A stretch of DNA of 64,000 nt from Linepithema humile (Eukaryota > Arthropoda > Insecta > Hymenoptera > Formicidae): positions 7,203,001 through 7,267,000 of the forward strand of contig NC_090132.1 of NCBI RefSeq assembly GCF_040581485.1. The letters are read 5' to 3'. Position numbers and translations under genes: made by a program. The notes beneath the pieces are model-generated. The model was given only the letters and a program-made list of their open reading frames with translations. It did not search any database and was not told the origin of the DNA. Positions 12,815-24,700 of this stretch are shown in pieces. Positions within the stretch are counted from its first letter, which is position 1; every line of letters begins with the position of its first letter.

Positions 12815-13969
12815 GTTCTCCACGTGAAGGGCCTGAACTCGCTTCAAATATCACGGGGGTGCGCGTTTATCGTGCTCCTAAAGCACACGACGACGGCTCT
12901 ATGTTCACTATTGACACGCGCACCGGCAAACCAAATTTAAATCGATAGAGCCTGTCCCAACCACCTATAAACGCGCCAATCCCTACGCGTGTCGTGTGCG
13001 GTCGCCAATCATCGTGCGCCATCCAAAGTCGAGCCAATCCGACGTCTCCCGCCGATTCATTGACTCGATACGTCGTCTGCATTAATGATCTGTTCATATT
13101 AGTTATATGCATAATTCAAAAGAGAAGAATAAAAAAATATAATACAAATCATAGAACTTAGAAGCTTAAGAAGTAAAGCTTAAACGTAATTCATAAGCAA
13201 TAGAACTGATGCACATATAAACCTAAGACGCTATTCATTTTCTATCACATTTGAATGTCTTTAGCTTACATATATAAACGAACAAACTCATATTCAAAGA
13301 AATTTGCATAATGCATATGCATGAAGAAGTTAACTACTCAAATATTTAATGTAAATAATCAATATAGATATTTTTTGTGTTAGATAATTTTTTTCGCATA
13401 CAAATTAGTTATGTCACAAGTCCGTTTGAATCTTTATGAGTTCGAAGAAAAATCAGGAAATTATTCAAATTTGGTTCTTACTTGACATATATATATATAA
13501 TGTCCCATTGATGCTAAATATATATATATTAGACATTATTAGACATTATATATATTAGACATATATATTAGACATTATTTATGAATTTTCTTTTACACAC
13601 TTTTCTTCAGATTAAGAGGCGCCATCTAGCGCACGTTGAATGCTATTTTTAATGCGACTGGTTCACCGTAAGGCGACGCTAGCTATCAGCTACACGAACG
13701 ATATTCTTGCATCTATGTGCAACGTGGTGTACGGTATGCATAGCTGTTAAAGTAGTGTCATTGGAATGTTGTCGGTTTGGTTCTGCAACGGTTGTTAGGC
13801 TTTGTGTGTACAATTTCATACGAGGCTCAATATCATTGTTGAAACTACCGTTATAAATTAATGCAAATTACCTTGTTTAATTCTGTGATCACTTTCGTGC
13901 AAAAGTTCTCGATTTTCTTTTTATATAGGCAATGCATCTCGCTTAATCTCCCTGTTCAGAATCGTTAAT
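12815..13969. promoter_or_regulatory. Head-to-head upstream region of AGPS and the APC-like gene
   Basis: The 1.15 kb between two divergent start codons. It contains an E-box CACGTG at 12821-12826 directly upstream of the AGPS start, a GC-richer block over 12830-13090, a TA-rich stretch with repeated TTAGACAT units at 13490-13580, and a CTCF-like site at 13619. A four-codon upstream open frame (13932-13946) precedes the APC-like start, after a possible acceptor ending at 13928-13929. Transcription starts cannot be placed. Confidence 0.5.
13619..13627 (-). promoter_or_regulatory. CTCF-like site (AGATGGCGC)
   Basis: On the minus strand AGATGGCGC, embedded in GCTAGATGGCGCC, fits the Drosophila CTCF core AGRKGGCGC. 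It lies between the divergent AGPS and APC-like genes, a plausible place for an insulator. A single short match, so only suggestive. Confidence 0.35.
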
Positions 13970-16900
13970 ATGAATATGAACGGCACGGAAGACGCGTATG
14001 ACGAGGATATAAATGATCAACCAGTCGATTACAGCAAGAAATACATCGAGAGAAATGCACCGCCGCAAAACCGCCTGGCCGATGAGTCGCAGACGAGTCG
14101 CCGCGTCTCAAAAAAGGAGTTCGACGAGCGCGACTCCAAGGTGGACCTGTTCAGTGACTATGCCGAAACCGATCTCGATCAGCCGACGGATTACAGTTTA
14201 CGATACGGTGCCGAGGGCGATACTGATGAAGAGGAGAAGCAGAGCACCGAGTATTTTCCTGGCAGCGAGCAAGAGGATACCATCAAAACTTATTGTACGG
14301 AAGGTACACCATACGAAACTCCTTTCAATTTCTCCACCGCCACTTCTATGTCAGATCTTCGAGACATGAAAGAGAGCGATCTCCTAAAGAAGATGCCGAA
14401 GAAAACAATTGAGATGACCAGCAAAAGTCCTGTGTCCTTTATCGAAGAAACCAGGACAATTGACTGCGATGAACAAGACAATCTGATAACGAAAGAGCTT
14501 GAGGAAGAAAACCCGAAGGATACAGCAGTTCTTAATCCTGGACAAGTAACACCGGAAAAGATAGTAAGTTATTATGAGGAAGAGGGAACGTTGCAAGGTT
14601 TCTCTCGCGCCAATTCGCTCAATTCTCTGAACAGTGCAGTGACCTCTCAGAATGACATTACAGGAATTATGTCAAAAGTAGATTCACCACCTTCTGCAAA
14701 TAAGGAAGAATTGGAAAATGAAAATCATAACGATGCTCTAACATTAAGCAATAATCAAATAGAATTGTCTTCAGAAAATGACAACTCTTCAGAAAACAAG
14801 AATAATTCTCGTGTGCTGGATAAAGAAGGTTTGCATTAAATATTAATTTGATGATTAAAAAAATAATTTCTATATATAATTCTATTTATTCGTGATTTAG
14901 TTACTATAAATGTGATATATTTTAGGAAAAATGGTAACATTTGGTGGCCAAGATTACTATGTAGAAGAAACACCTTTAATGTTTTCAAGAAGTAGCTCGC
15001 TTGGCTCTTTGAGTGGATTCGAACAACATTCCATCCATGATGATCGTAGTTCTGTAATTAGCGATTTCAGGTAACTGTTGTATAAGATGTAGTATAAAAT
15101 ATTTCTTTATATAGTGTAATTTCATATTTTTTTTTATATGTAAAAATTAATACTATTTTTTTTTTTAGTCGCAGGACCAGCGGTGTAGTCTCTCCCAGTG
15201 AATTGCCAGACTCACCCACGCAAACAGTTTTATCCAGTCCACGTAATCATAAAGCCCACAATGCTGAGTTTCCATCAAAGATACAAGAAGAAGCAGTAAG
15301 ACCATCACTCCGACATTTATGTATGCAATGCTATTTGATCATCAATGCAATGATAGTAATAACAATAATAATCCTAATGTAAACGTTTATTTATTTAAAA
15401 AATTGTCTAAATTTTATGTCTCTTTTTGTTGCAGCTTTTACTAAACCGCAGATTGCGAGGAATAGTGTTTTTGAAGATGAATTTGCCACTTTCAAAGAAG
15501 AATCAACACCAATTGAATTTTCTGGTGCAACAAGTCTAAGCTCCCTTACAATTGACGATGAAGTCAAAATATCGAACGATTCCAAAACGTATTGTAGACC
15601 GGAAAAAGCGTCCGATGCAGATGAAAAAGATATTCATAAACTCGAGGCAGATATGCGTAATGTGACAATAAGCGGTTTTGAGAATAAAGTGAAAGAGGAA
15701 CAAGTAAGCGACGGTGATGAAGATGACGATATATTAGCTGCTTGTATTAATATGGGAATGCAAACCAACAGGTAATATTTTGTACAAGAATTTGTCAAGC
15801 AATCAAAAATTTTTATTTTTTAACGTAAAAAATCAACTATAATAAAAATTTCAGCTTAGAAATCAACATAAATCATCTATTAAATCGACTTTTTAATTGT
15901 CTAATACTTAATTGTATCTTATTTGTTTTTTATTTTACATAAAATAATATTTGCAAATATATTTACAGATACAGGCAGTCTTCGAAATCGCTCAATTCTC
16001 AAAAGTCCACGCAATCAGAGTCGTCGAGTATCTTAGAATCATATCAGCGAAATTCTATTCCAAACAGATTGGAATCACACGCGACTCCTGTCGAAACGTC
16101 TATCAATCCACCAAAAACGAATAGAGCTACAATAGAGAATGTTGCTTCAGACACAGTGCACGTGTATTGTACAGAAGATACTCCCGCAGATATCTCTCCA
16201 ATGGGATCTCTATCCAATCTGTCGGCTCTCTCAATGCCGAGTGTACAAGAGGATGTAGAGAATATCGAGCAAGACAAATCAGCTGAGATTGATTGTCACG
16301 GAAATGATTTATTCGATGAGAGTGCCAATCTTTCGGGCGAAGATGAGAAAATATTAAATGAATGCATTCAATCGGGCATGCCTAAGGTATTTAATCTTTT
16401 TAATTGGTTTCTCTTCCCTTACTTCTTTCAAAATCCAATTACAGAATTCAAATCAAAGCGTCACGTTGTTAAAGCTATCCTATTCATCACTTACAGGCGA
16501 GGCAAATAAGCCCACCTGTAACAAGCAGCATCTCGTTCGTCAAAAAATCTGAAAGATTATCGCACAAGTTTAATATATGTGGTACTCCGTCATCTTCACC
16601 CGTTGACACGAGTCACGGGAATAAGAATCCTATACTGAACTCTAAACCACCAAGCGAATCGTTGAGATATTCTGAGGAATTTTCTGACGACAGTCCAAAT
16701 CATTCAGAGGATGAAGCAATCTTGACAGAATGCATACAATCTGCAATGCCAAAGGTTAGTTTTAAAAACAATAAAAGAAATATTTAGATTATTATGTTTG
16801 AAAAAAAAATATTAGTTAGGAAGGAATCATATTTTTTCAACAAAGAATTTATTTTAGGCAAAATGCAGTGCATCACCGTTAACCAGATCATCGCCATTAC

Positions 16901-17919
16901 CGCAAATTGAAAATTCTAAAACGATGAATATGCGAACGCCCTCCACTTCGTCAGCGTATTTTCAACCAAGATATGTGGAGCAAAGAAAGAGTGTGACGAA
17001 GAAGGTTTTACCTTTCGAAGACAATATTGAGCTTTCTGAAGAAGAGGAAGATATTATGTTAGCACAGTGCATTAGGTCTGGAATGCCAAAAGTAAGTTAC
17101 TTATATGTATAATATGTTGCAAATTAGAATAGATATTTTTGACGTTTGCAACAATTTATAATGATATTTCAGGCTCTAAATTCTATGCCTACAACGATGC
17201 CATTCGTCCATCCACAGACCAGTTCTGTGCCGTCTGCAGCTAAAAAATTCGAGCCGTGCTCGAGAACTACAAGGAATTTTCCTGCTCCTTCGCCTCCTTC
17301 CTACTTTGTGAGCAAATCTGATGCTCCTAGAAATGCCACGCCTCACTCACCGTCGATGTACAAATCTGTGAATATTAACACTGCGGACCCGCGTTATGCC
17401 AGAAATGTATCGAGCAATTTTAATTGCTTTCCCGGAAGAGCGACAAGCAGTGCGGCACAAACCTCGGGTCAGACATTAAGAAATTGTGATAATGGTGCGC
17501 GCGAGAGGATAAACAATTCACCGTGTTGCGCACGAAGATCGCCGCTTCGTTATGTGGAGAGTGAAAATAGCAACACCTCTGTCAACAATCTCTGTGTGTC
17601 TGTGCGATCTCGCGTGGTGAAGTGCGGCCCGTCGATTTTTAGGGCAGAAAACAATGATTGCACGTGTAGAAATACAATGAAGTCGAGCGCGATGCCCTCG
17701 CGCCACAGTTCGGCGAGCTCTCTTAACGAAGAAGCTTCCACGGAGGAGTGGGCCCTGCTAGAATTGTGCATCACTTCCGGCATGCCTAGAAACAAGTATC
17801 GCGTTAAGGCAACTAGATCTAGCGAGGGTGCGATCCCTAACGGTCATGACGATTGTGAGGCAGTGCCGGAGGACAATTATTCGGTGCGTAGTTACAACTC
17901 TTACATCTGCAAAACGTAA
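13970..17919 (+). CDS. APC-type protein containing only 15R, 20R and SAMP repeats (no armadillo repeats here)
   Basis: Matches the central region of adenomatous polyposis coli, the beta-catenin destruction-complex scaffold of Wnt signalling. Exons 13970-14828, 14926-15070, 15169-15320, 15435-15771, 15969-16386, 16497-16754, 16858-17091 and 17173-17919 join in phase to 1049 residues. Seen: two 15-residue-type beta-catenin sites (DQPVDYSKKY at 16-25, DLDQPTDYSLRY at 68-79); five 20-residue-type repeats (near 106-130, 201-220, 297-316, 402-425, 561-586), one with YYVEETPLMFSRSSSLGSLS; and five SAMP Axin-binding repeats, e.g. NECIQSGMPK ending at 637, TECIQSAMPK at 723, AQCIRSGMPK at 801, LCITSGMPR near 1008. 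The ARM domain is not found between this exon and the BTAF1 end. Either exon 1 is truly initial, or it joins remote exons through the acceptor at 13929, from which the frame is open. Domain identity is firm; the 5' end is uncertain. Confidence 0.88.
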
Positions 17920-19000
17920 CATTCGGCTGTTGCGTGTGCTTTGACGGAATTGTTGACGACATGATGTATAAATTGTATATTATAAAGACTGAATATTTTT
18001 TTATGTATTCATAAAAAAGTGCTTACGTTCAACGAATTTGATTAAGTTAAATATACACTGTGAATTAATTAATACAAAAATGTTATCCATGTAGCTGTGA
18101 TAAACATTTTTGAAACTATTTAGATATCAAGCTTTTACTCGTAAAAAGTAAATTTTTAATATTATTATATTTTATTTCATAAAAATAAATATTTTCTGTA
18201 AATTTTCATCTTTACTATGATTATATGCTGTTACCGTCTTGCATACTTATCGAATTCATAATTTAAACGTTAATTATATTATATTCATAAATTACAAAAA
18301 TATGTGATATTGATAAGTTAATGCTATTACGAATGCGGAAAAATATGCAACGCTAAATGAGAAATTTCAACTCAGTTAAGTTCTATCAACGAATTTACTT
18401 TATACATCACGTAAAATTTCTCATATAATTTTATCTTCAAGTGAAAATATTTATCTTTAATGGAAGAAACAACAATATTCTAAAATTCCTTTTTAAATAG
18501 ATACTTTTTACTATACTTTTAAGTGTTTCAAGAAAACAAGATGTTTTTGAGCTGTTATTCTAATTTTTCGAAATTAAGATTTATCAAAGTTTTATCCATT
18601 CACCGATAAAGACTTTTGAACTAATCGATTTTGAAAATTAGAGATTTAATACTACAATTAATTTTTTTATTTAGATGTCACTTTTAAATTTCCCATTTTA
18701 TTTCTAATATTCTGAAAAAACTTTTTATTCATGTCAAGACTTTTTATGTTAAAATATATTTTTTCCGCAGCGATGAAGATACTAACTAACAGTTATCGTA
18801 AATCGGCGGATATTCCATCCATCATCGGAAAGAAAATCGTAATGTTCGTATTGTCAAACGGCAGGCAGTAAATACTAACATAGTTTTTGCCGGTGATTGC
18901 GGAGAACGGTCGGTCGAGCGTAAAGTCCGGCCGCCTTTTGACCGCTACCTTGATGCCCTTCGATGACTCGTAATGACTGCCTGCACGGCACCTTAGTCTA
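17920..19000. other. Intergenic region after the APC-like gene
   Basis: 3' UTR followed by AT-rich DNA. An AATAAA at 18184-18189 is the first standard poly(A) signal after the stop. Otherwise I see nothing in it. Confidence 0.5.
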
Positions 19001-19010
19001 TTTTCTGCAC

Positions 19011-19114
19011 GTATAAATGTATGTGGATGCACCGCCCGCACGACCGTCTTTCGCAGTGCACCGCGACGTGTCCGTTGGTGAAGAAGTCTACGGAGGAGTG
19101 CCGGATCTTTCGAG
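19011..19114 (+). promoter_or_regulatory. Probable core promoter and untranslated first exon of the Osiris gene
   Basis: GTATAAAT at 19011-19018 resembles a TATA box. An arthropod initiator-like CAGT is at 19054-19057, somewhat further downstream than the usual 30 bases. The GC-richer stretch ends in GAG|GTAAAG, a good splice donor at 19115, with no coding start before it, so this is probably a non-coding exon spliced to the coding part near 19969. The true start site was not shown. Confidence 0.45.
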
Positions 19115-19968
19115 GTAAAGGTCTGTGCGCATTTGTGTGAATGGAATACATTAAGCTAACGAGTGGTCCTGGTTTTTTTCAAATCCGATTTTGCTTTCAA
19201 TCAATTACTCCTTCAATTTCACACGTTGAAAATATAACAATTTCGCGATTTATATATATATATATTACACAAAATTTCGAAATAAATATATATATATATT
19301 TTTTTTTATATAGATATAAATATGGGACAATTTCTTATTAAAAAATAAGTCAAAATTTTGCAATAATTTTTTTTATAAGGCTTTAATTTGAAAAAAAAAA
19401 AAAAAAAAAAATAAACTTTAATTTATTTTTCAATAAGAATCATCTCATATCAATATGTATTACGTTTTCCGTCGCATCCTGTATGTATGTATGTGGAAAG
19501 GAAATATGTAAAAGATATAACAGTGATAGAAGTGAAATTGTTAATAGAGCATAAACGAGAAATTAGGACGCAGGAATGGAGCACGTGCGCGAATATTGTA
19601 GACATTATCAATTTTAAATATCTGATAAACTTGATTGAAATTTAAACGTCTGTCCAAAAGTTTGTTTCTAAATTTAATTTTATTCTTAAAGTTGATCATT
19701 TATCAAAATAATATCAAATATCAATCAGTGAAAAAATTCCAATTTAAAAAAAGACAGTATAACAATATTCTTTAGTCAAATTTTATATTTTTGCCAAAGA
19801 AAAACTTGCTCAAATTTGTTCAAAGAATTGCAGTTTAAAGGAAGCAAGTTGATTTTTAGTGAAGGACACTAAGAAAAGAGAGAGAAAGAAACGAGAAATT
19901 TATTTAATTGCAACATAACACTAACTCACGTTGATGTCGCCAATTCTGAGAGGTCCACGTGTACTTAA
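19115..19968 (+). other. Presumed 5' UTR intron of the Osiris gene
   Basis: AT-rich, with (TA)n at 19253-19264 and 19286-19300 and an A20-type run near 19391-19411. The acceptor was not fixed; TTTTTAG at 19853-19859 is one candidate. No other feature is seen. Confidence 0.4.
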
Positions 19969-21573
19969 ATGCAGATGCACCCTCGTGCTCTCCACGTCCT
20001 TGCCCTTGCACTGACTGCGGCCGTAAGGGCTGGCTGTGATGATAAAACAAAATGGTATTCCGGATTGCGATCCATGCTCAAGAATTGTCCGTTGGAATCC
20101 CAGAACAGTATCGGTCAGGATGATTCACTGGAGGCGTTTAGGAACTGCGTTCAGCAAAGAGCCATTGATACCTTGGACACCCTCCTCAACGAAAACGTCA
20201 TTCCTGTGTTCAATGGAGTCGATCTGATTCGAGTTCGTCCTAAAGATGAAAACGATACAAAATCTAAGTGAGTTAGAATTCTGTAATCTACGACTATCTA
20301 ATAAAAAAAAAAGATAAAAAATAAATTTGATGACATGAGTAAATTGTAAAAACAGATGAAGAGATAAAGAAGTAGGACAGAGATGGAAAAAAGTAAAAGG
20401 AAATTAAAATTCTATCTGATAAAGACTTAATACTGAAGATACGTAAATGTAGGAAATATTATCGGAAAAGCTGGAATTTTATCAAAGCTTCTTACAGCAC
20501 AGATTGTAATTTGTTATATTAGAATTCATCGAATTTTTCGAGAGAATGCGCAGCGCGATCCAACGTGTTCAGCTGTGAACCAAAAACTTTCAATTATTTT
20601 CGGAAGGATACGGAGAGACAAAAAAGTACGCTTATTACATGCCTCCGGTGTGCTTCTGCATTTCCGGAATTGTGCAAGGTTGTGTTGTTCCCGGAATTTC
20701 ACGGTGAAACGTGGTTTTCGTGGCGAATGCGCGATATAATTTGCCACGTTCAATTTAACGTATCGTTGTGCTGTAAATGTCAAGTAAATTTATCTTCAAA
20801 TGAAATTCCTACTTGCGGTTGAAGCATGTGCAAAATGATTCTCAGCAGAAACAAATTCTTCCGATAGAGATGAAGATGACGCTAGCTGGTCGGCGATGGT
20901 CTGGAATCGATTGACGCATGTTCTGCGGACTCACGCTTTCAAAGTTAATGTCGATCACATATTTAACGCAACTCCTAACGCGTCTGAGTCAGATCCGAAT
21001 AACAATGTTGTCCAAGGTGAGTCACAACGCAAGTTGCATTTCGTTTGACAATCATGAACGGGCAATGTTTATCTTCAACTTGTTGCTTTCAGCTTGTTTG
21101 TTAATCTTCCATCTTGTTAACTTACTTTTTAATAATTAACGTAGTCATTAAATATATTAATAAATGTGTTTAAAATCAATTTTCTCAAATTTAATAATTA
21201 TTACGAATTCAACAAAGTATCTTTAGAACTAACTTAAAGAATGAATTGACATTTAGCTCGCAAACGTCGTCGTCGCAAGTATCATGTGATGCCGTATATG
21301 ATGATGGGTCTGTTGCTGATGGGCACGATCCTGATACCGATGGGTTTCCAATTCCTTGCAGTGCTGGGTGGCAAAGCCCTGATCCTCGCCAAGATGGCCC
21401 TTATATTATCCAGCATACAGGGTCTGAAGAAGATCGCCACCAGCGGCATTAATTACGGATTATATCATGCTCCGGTCATATCGGAGCACCACGGCTGGCA
21501 CGACAGGAGTCAGCAGGTATTTCCCGAGCAAGAAGAGCAAAATTATCCAGCATACGTGCCTCCGCATCCTTAA
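19969..21573 (+). CDS. Osiris-family protein (DUF1676), secreted or membrane-bound cuticle-associated
   Basis: Osiris proteins are insect-specific, endosomal or secreted proteins linked to cuticle formation; their biochemical role is unclear. Model: exons 19969-20267, 20868-21016 and 21257-21573 give 254 residues. Seen: an N-terminal signal peptide (MHPRALHVLALALTAAVRA), the early cysteines of LKNCPLE and FRNCVQQRA, the conserved FKVNVDHIF-like segment, a basic RKRRRRK stretch, then a long hydrophobic segment (MMMGLLLMGTILIPMGFQ) and AVLGGKALILAKMALILSSI, typical of DUF1676. Which Osiris paralogue it is cannot be said. The acceptor at 20867 has a poor pyrimidine tract but is the only nearby AG keeping frame with the donor at 20268. 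AATAAA follows at 21712. Confidence 0.9.
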
Positions 21574-21711
21574 TTCATCGCCCAGAGGAGGTACGAATGA
21601 TTCGAAGAGATGTCCCGACCGCATATTGTATATTTTATTGGCACATTTTACTCTTATCGATAAATTATAAGACAAAACAAACGTATAATTTTACGTTGGC
21701 AGTATTTTCTG

Positions 21712-21717
21712 AATAAA
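21712..21717 (+). terminator. Poly(A) signal of the Osiris gene
   Basis: AATAAA 139 bases after the stop codon, the first standard signal downstream. Confidence 0.6.
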
Positions 21718-21719
21718 TT

Positions 21720-24340
21720 ATTCATGAAGTCCTAGAATTTTATTAGCAATCACGTACACGTAGCATGTATTTGTTTTGCATTTATTGATATATTTTAATA
21801 GCATTTTGTGTTAATATATAAACAACGTGTTAATATATATTCAAAGTAAATACGATTTTTTTTTTTAATTTAATAATTGCGAATTTTTAATGAATGGCAA
21901 TCACGCGATCGCCAGAGAACTGAAAGTGATTTACGATTTTTTTAGATTTCGGTACCTGCGCGTCGTGTCGATTTATCAGCTGCGGTAGAATTGCAAATCG
22001 ACAATCGTATTATTGATAGACCCCGGAATGGACTGTATTATTTGCAGCGATTTCCACTTTGTGACCACCGTTTAATCGTAAACATGAGAGTCCGCGCACA
22101 TTCTATTTCGCCGTGACGTGCGATCCTCGCCGAGGATACAAAACTGTCACACACAAAAGCCTCGTCCGCACACATCTGAAGGAAAGATTATTATTTCGGA
22201 GAACAAACAAGCAATTTCAAATACAATCTAAATATCTATATGCATTTATCCAGTAAATTGTCCAATTTTTATCTTGTCACGAGATAATGCGAGCATGAGT
22301 CTGACAACAATTTAGAATGGGTCTTGTAACTTGTTTGCGTACCGAAGTGGAAAAGTCGAAAATGATATCCACATTTCGAGTCGACCTTCACCTTGAATCA
22401 CCTAATGCGAATTTGATCGAAAAATGTATGATTGATTATAAAGGTGAAACTTTAAGAACAGCTGCTTTGACATAGCATTTCAGCATGTTAGCGTGCTATC
22501 AAATTCAGGCAATTTGAAAGTCGTTATGATAAAGCTTATACATAATTCCTCACAGAAAGTGCGCAGTAAGTGCCGAGCCATATTCAGCAACGAAAACTAT
22601 ATCGTTGACTAGATAAATGCATAACAATATTTAGACTGTATTTTAAATTTTATTTTTACTTTTTATTCTTTTAAAATAATTTTTAATAATATTTCTTTTA
22701 AGGATGCAGACGCGTGCAATAATGCATCGATCACTACATAACCGATATCGTTTCACCGCACAGATTTTCTCATAAAGCATAATCGATAACTCGAGCGATA
22801 TTGCGTGTGTTCACAGTTTGGTAGATTCTAAGAAGTAACCATACTTATCGCAATAAGTCTCGGTTATTTATTCACGAGTCATCAAGATATGTCATGCTTC
22901 GTGTTTAACTTCCATGAAGAACCGCTTACACAATGTCCACCATTTACATCTAAATAGATACCGTCAAGTGGAATGATTTTGACATCCAAAATACTTTCAT
23001 TCTACCGTGCATAAAAGATTGAAATCTGTATTAAAATATTGTTTATTTTATATTTTAATTTTTCTGTATTTTACCATATGTCCAGACAGATCTCAATAAT
23101 GAATGAGCGATTATCGGTCAATGATCCTTGTATCAGTATTTATTTCCGTGACTAAGTAATATAAAAGTAATTTTCTAACAGCAATATATTTTTCTTACAA
23201 AAGTAAAGTGCGGAAATTTATATAATTGATATAAAGCACCCTCGCCGAACGTTTTCGTTCTAATTTCTATCCGATCGAATTTCGTGTACAAGCGTTTTGC
23301 CAAACTCGAACAAAATTTAAAAAAAAAAACGCAATAAAGTGTTTCGACTCGGTGTTTCCGGGAGAACATTTGTAAAGCTTACAGAAATCGTGCCGACAAC
23401 TTCTCCGCACCGTCATCGATCTCGATTACGGTTTTAAGATTAAAGCCGGAATTAGATAATGTCGGTACAATACCTATATATATATCCTGCGGTGAATTTC
23501 TGCAGGTTGCGCTAATCGAGCGATCGTTTAACGTCTATCTCACTGACAGAATGACACGCGCATCCTGTTCCTGCCGATCAGAGAACCGCGTTGCAAACGT
23601 GTATTGTAAAATGCTGGCACATACATACGCGGGATATTTGGCGAGTATCACCACACATAAACATTTTCTCTCCAGTGTCGAAGAATATTTAAAATGTCAA
23701 TCTGCTTTCCAAAGCAATATGATGTTCAGTGGCAATATTCGCCGGTGACGTAAAATGCCGCGATAGCGCTTTTCGCAGTTGCGGTAGAATCTGTCAATAA
23801 CAGTCTCTGATACTCGCGCGTTGAATGCACACTGACAATGAATGAAAAGATCAACAAGCCAGAATTTTTATTGTTGAAAAAAAGGGGGAGGAGAATCTAC
23901 AGATTATTATGGCCCGTGTTCGTAATCTATTCTTATATAAATAAGTCGATGCTTAAGCAAATGCCGAAGAAATATTCGTACATTCTAACAATTTTGTTTT
24001 ATGTTAATGAGATTTTTATAGTGTCCTGAAATTAGCAAAAATGGACATATAGCGTTACTCGAATTTTTTCTCGAATATTCAAATTTTTCAAATAAATGTC
24101 GAAGCTGGTATATGCGCGCTCGTTTGATAATTATAAATAAAGGGAATTTTGTGAACTAAATTTGAAAGATGAAAATACATGGCATAAAAGTAATTTAATA
24201 ATTATTGGATTTTCTGACGCTTTTCAAAAAGGCTATATGTGCCTAATAAAACCACTTTACAAGCAGATAAAAATTCTTTTGTCTTCTGTTCCTTTGAATT
24301 GGGCAAATCTCACACTGCTTCGCTCCCGCCTTCGCATTTA
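21720..24340. other. Intergenic region between Osiris and CRHBP
   Basis: About 2.6 kb of AT-rich DNA with scattered short open frames that look like chance. No coding content, RNA gene or large repeat was recognised. Confidence 0.55.
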
Positions 24341-24354
24341 TCGTACGGTAATAT

Positions 24355-24356
<2 letters not shown>

Positions 24357-24395
<39 letters not shown>

Positions 24396-24397
24396 GC
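24357..24397. repeat. (TA)n microsatellite
   Basis: A long TA run with a few CATA and GTATA interruptions, about 300 bases upstream of the CRHBP start codon. Confidence 0.9.
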
Positions 24398-24399
24398 GC

Positions 24400-24700
24400 G
24401 TAACAATAAGGTTCGGGGTTGCGCGCAGCCAGGACGAAGCGAGGTGGTTGTGCGAGGAGGCGGCTATAAGAGGGACGCCGTGCGTCGCGACGCCACCAGA
24501 ACACCTGCCGCGCTTGGCCTGAGCTCGCACAGTGCTTCACGATCTTGCGCACCACTCCGATCTCTCTTGATCGAAGGAACGAAGGACGAAAGGAACGAAG
24601 GACAAGAAAACCGATCCATATCTATAAAAAAAGTTTCCATTCTTTTCGCTATTTTCGCGCTGCTTTCACCGTCTCTTTCTTATATTTTTCTCGTCGTGAA
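24400..24700 (+). promoter_or_regulatory. Promoter and 5' UTR region of CRHBP
   Basis: A GC-richer island between the (TA)n run and the start codon. It has a TATA-like GCTATAAGAG near 24462-24472, an initiator-like CACAGTGC near 24528, and an imperfect direct repeat of GAAGGAACGAAGGAC at 24573-24603, probably in the 5' UTR. The exact start site is not visible. Confidence 0.4.

Noticed and set aside
15291..15300. Donor at GCA|GTAAGA (15296) for the third APC exon
   Set aside because: It would enter the next exon in the wrong frame, which meets a stop soon; T|GTATGC at 15321 restores the APC frame.
18793..19041. 82-codon open frame on the minus strand upstream of the Osiris gene
   Set aside because: It overlaps the probable Osiris promoter, has no recognisable content, and its GC-richness explains the open frame.
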